Shown: positions 41,101 through 53,100 of the stretch, piece by piece
Layout: each line of letters starts with the position of its first letter
How positions within the stretch are numbered: position 1 is the stretch's first letter
Source: Acanthosoma haemorrhoidale
Lineage: Eukaryota; Arthropoda; Insecta; Hemiptera; Acanthosomatidae
Reading direction: 5' to 3'
Assembly (NCBI GenBank): GCA_930367205.1
Contig: OV884015.1
Location: 32,851,288 to 32,915,287 of the forward strand
Length of the DNA: 64,000 nucleotides
Made by a program: the position numbers and the translations under genes
The notes under the pieces: generated by a model
Told to the model about the DNA's origin: nothing
Databases searched by the model: none
Seen by the model: only the letters and a program-made list of their open reading frames with translations

Positions 41101-44100
41101 TGAATGAAAGTTGTAGAGCATTGCATCCTGGATTTAGTGATTGCCTATGCTAGTTCAATTGACGTAAAGCATAGAAATCTAAGTCATACACTCACAAGAT
41201 GGCAAACCTGTTTGAACGTAGAACCTTTGCCTTCAGCTAACAATTAATAGTTTATTTTGTATTTGGAGTGGTGGCAGTGGAAAGCACCACTGATATCACC
41301 GATTTATTTTATTTACTTATTTATTTCTTGTTGATTTCAGTGCATTATGGATGGATATACTACAAAAGAACTCTAGAGACGAGTACACGGCACTCCTGGG
41401 AATAGACTCGGTGAAGGCTTTGGATGAGGGGAGGTACACCTGCCATGTTGCGGACTGGGGAGTGCAAGATTGCAGGTCAATGTACCTCGAAGTTCTTGTC
41501 TCACCCATCGTACAGCTGACACCGATGTCTGCCTCACTCAATAAAGTAGGGGGTACATACTCGATGCAGTATCACTTATTCAATAATAATTTTTTAATTA
41601 TAGAAATAGAAGTGATATTTACTTGTACAGCCTGTTATGCCAATCTTTGAAATGCTTGAAAGCTTACTTACATCTAAAGTTTATAACAAGTTATCGCGAT
41701 ATAAAAAGAAATTTAAACATAAAACCATTGCTTAGATTGAAAGATGTGAAGAAAGCTTTACAACTATTAGAATAATCACTGTACCATAGTCTTTTGTGCC
41801 TTGAACGATTTCTTTATTAAAATAGTCGAATACGATCTATTGTATCTTTTAAAAGTGGAATGACGACAGGATGGAATAAATTCATTTGTTAGAAGGTTTA
41901 AGGTAGATTATTACTGATATCCCGAAAACTTATCTTGAGTTCTAAATGTGTGTATGTTGTAAAAAATAAAACCTTTAGAGATTTTCTTGTAGCTATAATT
42001 TAAAAAAGTCTGTGGCATAAGACCTCTTGAAGAAATAAGGCTCCCTGAGGTTTTTACCGTAGGTGGCGCTTAGGATCTAGCGGGGTTGGTGCTTGGCTGT
42101 TACCGCTCAACCTTTATTTCATTTTTCAAAACTAGTTTCACCAGTTGTTTATCAAATTAATCATACAAGTTTTCCTCACGATGCTAAGTGAAGCCTGAAC
42201 ATAACCACCACCCAAAATAATTCCTTAGTGTGGTAGCCAATAATTGTTCCTGAGCAGGATTCTGTAGTTCGAATTGAGGGATGCTTATCGCTAGGCCACA
42301 AATCTACTGTTGTTTATGCATCAGAACAAGCATTCATTGTGCATAACATATATATATGAGTCATTCTCCAGACATTGTTTTGTCTGTTCAGAAGGTTTAC
42401 CCTCTCTCAAATAAGTTTGATTTATGGACCTCCTGGTGGATGATATATTTATCTTATTTGTTTTTTAATAAAAATTTTTTGTCTTTGTTTTTTTCTTTAT
42501 ATTTAAAAATACAGCATTGAAGGATTTTTTCATGAATCAGCCGAGCTAAATTATAGAAGCCTGAAATGTTTTAGAACTTCTTTAATTGATGTAGGCTCTC
42601 TGTTACAGATTTGTTATATAGATCGAAGAATGAAGAATATATAGATAGAATATAGATTCGCAAATGATAAAATAAATAAAAATTTCTCTATTTAAAATTG
42701 GTTTCTATTCAACTTTCAAGCCTCTTTCCTTTCCTTGTAAACAGAAAGCCATTATACATCATACATAAATAAATATGCCTATTTCTTCAAGAAGCTCATT
42801 GAAGCTGAAATAGTGTACAACATAAAAACTTGCAGCTTGAAAATATTAGTGTCAAATAAGACAATGCAAAATGGTCCTTAAGATTATTTTCTATGACTGC
42901 TAGTTTCATCCATTATTTAATTTTAATTTATTAATTCGTCTTCCACAAACATTCTTTAAATTTGAACTACTTTATACTAGCAATCATGTGAAAAATTCAC
43001 CTCTTATGAATAATGTATTTGTATGTTATAAAAAAATTTGAATTAAAAATTATATTACTTTTTAGGGTGACAATATTGATTTGACTTGTGTCTCAACGAA
43101 CCAAGGTGTCTCCTATTCTTGGACTCGTGACAAAAATCTGTTCCCTCTGAACCCTGCCTCAGAAGTTTGGGAAGATCTCAAACCTTGGGGTTCAATCCTG
43201 CGAGTTCAGAATATACAGGTGTGTTGTGAATTACAATGTGCATTACTATATTTAACTCAAAGGTAGATAAGTCATGATAGTTTGATCAAAAAATCAATTC
43301 CAAAATAAACTAAGATCCTGTGTAAATGAGTTATGGATAGATTAGTCTAATTCTAGTAGAGCCTTAACTATTCAGTACTCAAACTCGACAAACTAAATAG
43401 CTATTTTGTTCATAAAAGGTTTTGTTTTATTTACTTGGAACATTCTTTAGTAAAAGGCGAAAGATTTATTTGCTTTGAAGTGAGACCAGAGATATACATT
43501 ATAGTCAGTTTAATCCAGTCACATATAATGTATTATACTTGTTTACTCATTATATAATTTTTATAAAATAACAAAACCTGTATATAATGTACCGATCCTA
43601 CAGGAAATACAAAATAATGTGTAAATAGATTCGCATGAGGATCTATAATTATATATAATTATCTGTACATTTAAAGGGGCTATGAAAGAAAAAAAAAACT
43701 TGGAACATTGTGATTTTTTTATATACAGAATTACACATGTAAACATTTATAGATACAGTCTGGAAATATTTTATTCCCTTTTTGGTTGGAAGTCTTCTTT
43801 TTATGCAAGTTAAGGAAGTAATTAAAACGGCTAATTCAATAAAAAAAAATCATATCAAGAACAAAACATTTTTTAGGGATACATTTGAAAGAGGAAAGAA
43901 AAACGAAGTATAAACAAATTCAACAATTTATTTTTAAATACAATTAACCTTTTTTTTTAGTAATGGATGATGACCTCCTTGGAAGTCTAACCTCTGTCTG
44001 AATTTTATTCCAAACTTTTGGAGCATCTTTTAGTTATGGAGTTATTTTTTTGTGGCTGTGCATCACATTCTTATCCCTGAATTTGGCCAAAGGAATTCGG

Positions 44101-47100
44101 ATGGAGATTAGTGACATGTCACAATAACATGGAATTACTTTAAATTCAACTGATTTAAAACCAAAATGTAATATTGTACTAGTTACATGTCAGGTGAGTT
44201 ACTGTTTTAAAGAGCTGACTTAGACTTTCCCGGCTTTCTTTCATACTTCATTTTTTCCCTCATTAGTTTAGTCGGAATAAATAATGTTTGTTGTTTAATA
44301 CTTTTTAAATATTTATTTATTGCAAATATTCTAAATATATGAACTGATATGAAGGTATGGTTTAAATCATTCATAACAAACTGTCAGGCCACTTGAACCG
44401 ACTTCAACAAGGACTGTCCACACTTTACTTACCTCGCAACACTCAATAATGACTTAAGAGAAGCTGGTACAGATATTAAAACTATTAAATAAAACTAACG
44501 TTAAGATGGCCTACCAGTCATATATAAAATTCGGTTGATGTATTATTGGATGATTTTCATCATAATCATTAAAATCATGTTGGTTCATAATCCTTTCCAG
44601 AAGAGTGTTACGTACACATGCCATGCACAAACGAGGACCGCAACTAGACAGAAGAGTGTGCGCATCGACTTGCTCACTGCAGGCTCCTGTAAACAGACTG
44701 AAGAGGATGGGATCATGTGGAAGGCGACAGCACATGGCTCACTAGTCACGGCTCAGTGTCCTCTAGGGTCAGAAAAAATAACACTTTTATTTAAATAGTA
44801 CTGTGTTTTTATTGCTGAAGAGTACTGGGGAACCACCAGAAAATGTTTTTTTTCTTTCTATCAGAGCTAAACTGGTTTAAACTTTGAAACCTCAGCCTTC
44901 TAAGTGGTTAAGGAATCACTTAAGATTAACTATTTTTAATATATCTTGAGTCTTTAAAAGACTATAATTACACAAGGCACTTAAACTAATTTTAAAATTA
45001 GTTCGCATCTCTTTTGTAGCTAATGTATCCCTTAATAGTGTGATACATCTCACTTTAGTTGATAATTTTTCTAAAGCATTATAAAATTTGATTCTTTGCA
45101 TATTTTGCCATTTTCAATAGTCCATGAGATTTTACTCGTATGTTGTAAATGTTGTCAACTAGTTAAAATGGCCTAACTAGATGTAATCGTTTAATTGAAT
45201 TTGTATAATGTTCTTATAGCTTTAAATTGAGGCAGCAGATATTTGTTTGTTTGCTTGAATTCTCTAGCAATATATCTTTATTTATTGATATACCATCCTA
45301 AGTCGACGTTTTATCTATCCAGGCATCTTTAGAATTTAGAACAAGCTACATAAAGTAACATATTTAACAAATTATAACATACAAAAACACTTAATTTAAT
45401 AAATAATAAAATTGGAAACAAGCAAAAGAGTATAACCACATACCTGTGAATGATATTAACTTTTCAACTTTTATTAATCCATTGCTATGTAGGTGTATGT
45501 TATTTATTGTTATAACCTTACATATAACATATATGTAATTAGTATCCTTACTGCACAAAAATTTGAAAATAGTAAATCAATAATGAATTAAAATGTAACT
45601 TTAAGAAAACGAACCCCATTTTACAGATCTGAGGTATACGAAAATTCACTTGAATAATTCATATTTTACAAGCAAAGCAGACACTTTGTTGAGGGAGGTT
45701 ATATAGCTCAGGGATAAATATTAAACCTTATATAGTTAAAATTATACTACAAATTATACTTATTATGATAATAATAGTAAAATTCATAAATCATCAAGAA
45801 ATTTCTTTAAATAATAATGTCTATGAAAAAAGAACTAAACCCTAAAAAGTTTCTCCAATACTTTTTAACTTTTAAGTACTAGAGTTCTAGCAAAAAAAAT
45901 TCATTTTATCCTAATTTGTTAAAATTAAGTTCTGACCATCAGTCTTATAGTTTAGTTAACTACCAAATCCAAATTTTTGTGTGCATTGTCAAAGATATGT
46001 TTGTGAATTTTAACATGTGCTAAAGCAGTTTTAAGCTCTATATTTTATACATTTTTGGAATCATTCATGTTGACATATTATTTAATTTAAATTTTGATAA
46101 GTTTTTCCTATGTAGAATTTTGGGCTGTGGAGACCCAAATTTTGAATGTACTATCTGATTTTTGTGTACTTAATAGCTTAACTTATTTTTCTGGTGATTT
46201 AGTGGTCAAATTTGATTTCTGTAACGTCATTATTTTGGTAGTTGATAGTTGTGAGCTTAGTTAGTCCTTTAATGTAAGTGTAGAAAACATAAGTCTTTTT
46301 TATCCATACATTATTATTGGTGGAATATAGTCAAAATTTCATTCTCTATGATTTGTGGCATTATTATTATTAATTGTTGCATAATTTAAGTTCAAAATAT
46401 TTCTTACTCAATTCTAGTGGATATAAATTTTTCTTGAATACCTCTCAAAGTTCTCTATATCTAGATGTTTCAAATTAATTTCAAAGCCCTCTTAATACAA
46501 TTCTTTTTACAGGGTAGGGTCGTTTGATATGTAATTTAAAATTAGTTGGCTACTATTGCTTTTTTTAGTCCACATTGTACTCAAAATATCCCCATCATGA
46601 ATAATTTTCTAATCCAAAAATGTTATTTCATTATTGGAGGAAATTAATATTTGTAATTGTTATTTAATATTATCAAAACAAAGTTTGCTAGTTTCATCAT
46701 TTAGATGCACCTAGAAACACACCACTGAGTGAATATTTCATCATGGTGAATTTGTGGTTTTAGGTATAGCGGCTATGCTAGCAGGAAATGCCTAACGATA
46801 GGAGCAGGTGAAGGTCGCTGGGAAGAAGCTGACTTCTCAAACTGCATCTCCGACTCCCTAGACCAAATCACCATTGATGTAAGTCCAGTGAAACTGTTTC
46901 AATATTATTAGGATACTGAATATCTTTGTTACATGGAAGACTTACGAAACAAAGCATTTGGTAATTTGCATCAAGGATAGCATGTACCTTAGTGGGTTCA
47001 CCTTATGAACTTTATGAGATATCGCAAGTGTCACTTTAAAAGTGTTTAGTTATTTAGTACCAAATTTATATTTTACACTAAAAAAGGAAATATTATAAAA

Positions 47101-50100
47101 TAAAATAATCATTTTTTTACACTAGTAATAAAATTATCAAGATACATTTAAATTTAGTCTCAGGGTTTAAGTTCAACTCCTATTTTAAAAATGTTGTTGC
47201 TAAATTAAATATTAGTCCCTGTTTTTCTAATTGGATAGCTTCTGTCTTCAGTAATTATAATAACTTAGTAATATATAATAAATTGTATGGCACCTTCCTG
47301 TATCTTCAATTTCTTAAACACTGCATCCTCGACATACATAACTCAGTACTGCTTCACACAGTTGATGATTTTTTTCACATGGATATGTGATTTTCTTTCA
47401 CTTTCTTGATTTCAAACAGGTTTGAAATAATAGTTCCAAAAAAAAATTTTGAACTTAAACTAAAACAAAGACTGTTTCATCATTGGTACAATAAAAGTTG
47501 ATTAAAGAAAATATTCAAACAATAAGTGTTCATGCTCCATAGGCAGTAAATCAGTTTTGATTAGAATGGTAATTCAAAATAGAGAGACCTCATTTTTTTG
47601 TTTAAACTTAATTTTTTCTTGAGAAGATTTCAACAATATTTTTTATTATTATGGTAATGAGATGAGTGAAAAATTTTAAAATTATAAATTTATTTTCTTT
47701 TTTTCCTTCTTTTTCTGATTGTTAAATGAGAAAATTAGGAAAAGTGTATGTAAATATTGTATACACGGACATATATTTAGGATTAAAACTTTAAATGTAA
47801 GTTATGAAATGTATTTATTTTATTTCTCTTTAACAGCAATTTTCATTTTATTACATCAACATACAGAGAAAATAGTTCGAAAGACTATAAAGCTCAAGGA
47901 AGTAAATAAATACGTCTTTGCGCATTAGAAGACAAGGCTTAAGCCCTGAGCTTGGTTTAGTCAGTGATGAAGGCCTGTTCCCCTGCGAACAAAAAGTCAC
48001 TGTTTCCTACAAATTTGGACTTCTTGGCCTATCTCGCCAACATATCTCTCCGTGTGCATCACCACCCTGCAGTTGACTAAAAGCACTCTTTTTCGAAACG
48101 TCTTATTTGAACTTCTCGGCCTATCCCGCCTACATATCTCTCCGTGCACATCGCCGCCCTGCGGTTTACTATCGGCACTCTTCTCCAAACATCCATCATA
48201 TCATGACTATAAACTTTTTCGCAATTTATATACGTTGACTATACTAACAATTATTTATACTAGTTATACTAATATTCAGGCCTGGTTAAATTGGGGTTCA
48301 GTTATTTTATTTTTTTTTTTAATAAAATAAGTAGTTATTTCTTTATTATTTTCGACTTTGTTTATTGTTTATGCCTCACTGTTGGCAAGTTTGTAAAGCT
48401 AATCGACTCAATCCAACATCCAGGTTCTTACGACGTAACCGGCGCAATTTTCTGGTGTTTGGGGAATTCTTGATTTTTAAGAGCCCTAGCACAAACAATA
48501 AGAATATTCAAAGAACCTTTCGTACTGAAAGTAAATATCAAACTGAATCTGTGTGGAGTGTAAGGGGCAAAGTACTAAGGGCTAGTGTTGTTATTTTTTT
48601 GGTAAATATCTACCTATAATAGTAATATGAAATTCCATTCCAAGGCTTGGTTGGTCCGAAATTTGGCTCTGATGATGAATCACACTTTACTTTAATTCCT
48701 TATATTCCTGTAAGGCTCCATGGAGTGCAGACAATATACTAGATGTTACCTCCAAATAATCGGTTGAGTTTAGTTGTTAGTGTAATTTTGAAGAATTCTG
48801 TCCATATTTCAAAATGTGTCCTCTTCATAACAGACATCATTTAGTTTCAGGTGATCAGCCGTGGCTACATGAAGTCTCCCCTTTGGTCAGTGCTGTCGGA
48901 ACTGTACTCCTGGTTCAGCTCTCGAGACCCTTGCCTCCGAGGAGAGGGGGAGCCTGTCCTGGACCTGCTGATTGAGGCTGCATCCTTTGTCAACCGAACC
49001 TTTACCTCGGAGGAGGTCTCCAATGTGACAAAAGTCTTCTATGCCAACCTCGATCTACTTCTGGCTCAGCCTAATTCCTTCAGCGACTCTCTGGTATCAT
49101 ATTCACTTCCTTATGTTCATCATAAACATAATTCTATTAATAACTATTTCAAAATTACACCTGTTTGATTATTTACTGATATTTATAAGGGTTTAGATTT
49201 AATACTCACACCAGATGTTTGTTGAGATAAGTATTAAATTTTATTTTGATATAAATTTACTTTGTGCTGGGCGGGTCATAACAGAAATCCAACAAACTCT
49301 TGATCTTAGGTGACGTTTCTTCCGGTATTTTGTTTCCGGCTCCGCATGACAAGTGGCTTGACTTCCCTTCTAATGCATGAACTCAGTGTTTTAATGACAA
49401 ACATTGTCTTATGTAAAGTTTAATTTTTATTTATTTCACAAATTTATTCTTCTTATTAATTATTCTTACCTAGTGACAATTTATATACTTAAAGAGATGG
49501 AACCAAGTTGTTTGATAAGGCTTCTGATAACGGGTATTGCAGGTTACGTCATCTTCACACTGTGAAACTTTCTTCTCTTTTATTTTAAATGCATACACAA
49601 AATGGGCATTATCCTTGTATATTTATAATTAAAATTTGACACCTTTTTTGAAAAAATGACTGTTGTGGCCACCTCTTAATTATGAATGATTATAAGTTCC
49701 CCTCTTCTCGTATCAGACCTTGTATCTATGTCATCAAATGAATATCAGAAAATATGTATCTATGTTTCATTATGTTTAATAAAAGGTTATGACGTCAGTG
49801 AGAGTGAGGGGAGGAATTGAACTAGTGGGGGAAACAGCCATAGGTGGGAGCCCATCCCCACCACTACTGGCTGGCCTCCTATATATATATATTAGCCGGT
49901 TTGTTATCCTATATATTAGCATAACAAACCGGAACGTCACTTGGAACACTACTCTCTCCTCTCTCTCTGCACTGGCGCTTTCTGCTCTACTGAAACCATG
50001 ATCTTCTCATTCAACTACCTCTGCATCTCTCTCTCCTAACCTCGCTATGTTTTAGTCCGGCGTTGTCAGTCCCCACACCTTCCTAGTGGGAATCTCTGCC

Positions 50101-53100
50101 CTTGTCTCGCTAAAATTAGCACCTACTTGGGAGAGACCTCTCCCTCGCGGACGACGGTTGCCGTGGCCCTACAACTTTTACCTTGTAGCATCTCCCATGG
50201 CAATCCAGTCTGCTTCTCTCTGGTTCACACTTGCCTTTGGGATCCGGACGGATTTCCCCTACCCTCAGATACCGAGTGTGAATTCGTGGTCATTCCAAGA
50301 CCACACAAACTACCTACACCACCTACCCTATACCTCTTCTCCTGAACATAGTGCATTGTCGGGACACACACCTTCTAAAGAACTTATGGAGTCAGATCAA
50401 AGCGAATTAAAGCTGCCCGCCGACTACGCCGGCAGCCAGGGTGAAAGACCACAGGTCAGCCCGGCTTATCTCTTCCTTGGCGTTCGCCGGATGACAACTA
50501 GGAGGTTGTAGGGACCCTAGCCCGTGGCGGGCGTCTCCTCCTCACTTTGGTGATACTCAGTTATCTGAGCCCGACAATGACCCTATAGAATATCATTACA
50601 AAATATAATCGTATGTTATAAGAATTACAATAAAAAGTAAAAAGGCTATTTATTGACTTGCAGAAAGTGAGGGGAGTACAGGCAGTGGTGGACCAGTGGT
50701 CACTTATGTGGGCACAGCACATCAACTCAACGATGGCACACTTGTCCTACAATGAACTTGTCGTTGATGTTATCAAGCTTAACAATCAAGTCCAGTACCG
50801 ATACTTCATTCCAATGCTTACTAAGTAAGTAAGGTAATTGAAAGAACTTTTTTATATTTTTAAAAGAGATAGTTATCATTCTTATGGGCTAAAATAATGT
50901 CATGTTCTGTTGCCTTTTCAGTTTCCCCTTTAATAAATTTGAGTTAATACTTTGTTTTTCATGAAACATATTACTATTAACTTTTAGAATAGCTTATTTT
51001 GTGCCATTTAAACTTCTTAATATTGTCATTTTACTTATGTTCCTTCTTGATTTAACACCAGGGGTGTCTAATTCTCCTAATGTTTTTTCCTCCCTTGTTA
51101 GGGATTTCTTCAAAGATTTCTGAATATGCAGCACAACGACAAGCCTATTTATTAGTAAAATTCATCGTTAGTAACAAAAGGTGATACTTAATGCTTTAAT
51201 TTACACTTTGTTTTCAGTTTTCCCATCGAGCTTCTCTTCGATCAAGAGAAGGATTTATATTTTTTATTTTTAACGCCACATACATTACTGCTTTCTCTCT
51301 TTATAAAGCCTCTTTATTCAAGTTATTTGGTTTCTTGGTAATTTCTATGCTTTCCCTAATAAGTCACCCATCTATGTTGCTCTCTATAATTAGGTCTGGT
51401 CTTACTGCATCTCTACTTATTTAAAGGTTTCCTTCGGAATTAAGAAAAATATTTTTAATGTGTTAGGGAACTTTAAGCTAGTATCAGCTCTATGCCATCA
51501 TTTTGTGCCTTTAGTAGAGCTAAAAAAAATAAAAAGTTGTGCAATTTTTTAAATTTCTATGTTTTTTTTTCCTGTCAGTTATCCTCGTTGGTACACAGCA
51601 AACATAGCCATTGATGTAATGACTCTATCTGGAAATCCTTTGAACAGAATGTCTATTATTAATTATCGCAGTATATCAAAATTTTTTCCAAGGATATCAT
51701 CCCAGATGCTCAGGTGAGTAAAATCTTTAATCGACTAAACCTAATGTGATGTTTAAGGAATTTTATGGGATTTATCTTCTCATAGAGACGGTAGTGAACT
51801 GATCTACGAAATACAGTCGAACATCATCAGTATTTCAACTGTCGGTGACTTGAAGATCAATCTGGAGATGACCCTGCCCGTTGGCCCCCAGATAGGCGGC
51901 AGTTGGAACCTGACTTGTGCCAGGGCTGACTTGATCGGACGAGATTGGGACTTAGACTCCTGCCAACTGGACCTGAGGGTACGGAACTCCAGTCGTTGCC
52001 TCTGTCACAGTCCTGGCCTCTATGCAGTTCTCGTCACTAAGCACTCAGAGGATGTAAGTGGAAATGAGATCATTTAATGACATTATTTATTTCAATCTGT
52101 TTATAAAGTCAGTGCTCCATTACTAGACTTTTTAAATAAGTTGAAGCTTTCACAACAACAATGCTTGGCCATCTGGTCTCTACATCTCCTGCATTGTGCA
52201 TCTTCGGTGTGAAAACTCAGTTTGATTTATATGATCCAGTTTGTTAATATTCATGCTGTGTACACTCTATTTCTTTGGCGAAACCCACCTTGCATTAAAT
52301 ATATTACTTGAAATAATTTTTAAAAAATCATCATTACCTTAAATATAGAAGACAAAATGTCTTGAAAATTTTAAATTACATTACTTTTTTTAAATGATCA
52401 ATTTTTATACCAGAGCCAGTCTAACTGGCAAAAAAAAAAAAAAAAAAAGAATTACCACTTGGCATGAACAGAAATGGTTTTTCCAAGAAGTGTTCCTTGC
52501 TTAGAAGCTGCCTCTCACTACTGAATTGCCCTCACCTGTGGTAGTCCTCGGCTGCGGGTGTTGCCTTGTGCAGTCCTGCCTTACACTGCTGTTGCTTGGT
52601 TGCCGTAGAGCCTTTGTGCAGCTCCTCAAGGTGCAGTTCTGCCTATCGGTCATTGGCATCATGGCTGTCTTCGTCTATCTCACCAGTCTCTCTCCTCCTT
52701 CCAAGGCAAGTCAACCTTACTAATAGAAATTAATTATTTACATTATCAAAACTATTAAAAAATATTTGTTTTTAAATATTTTTCTTCCTCACATTTTACC
52801 ACCAAATATTCTCCTCATAATAAATTAAACTAGAGGATATCATTACCTTTATTTATATTCTTATTTATTTTTTTGTGGAAAGTGGAAAGTTTTCACAGTT
52901 TTAAAGTTTTAGCATTGGAGCGCAATGAATACACTTATCTCATGTAAAAGGCTCAAAGCCATTTTTTTTTCTGGTTTAATTCTTTTATAGATCATTAATT
53001 TCAAAAAATGAACAAATTATCCTCCGCCCTTTAATTTTTTTTATTTTACTGCGATGTTTCAAACTAATTTAGTTCTGCTTCAAGCAGTACCTACACACAA

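Noticed and set aside
50086..50511. 141-codon ORF
   Set aside because: Lies wholly within a solo LTR bounded by an exact TSD. The corresponding frame is broken in the other LTR copies.
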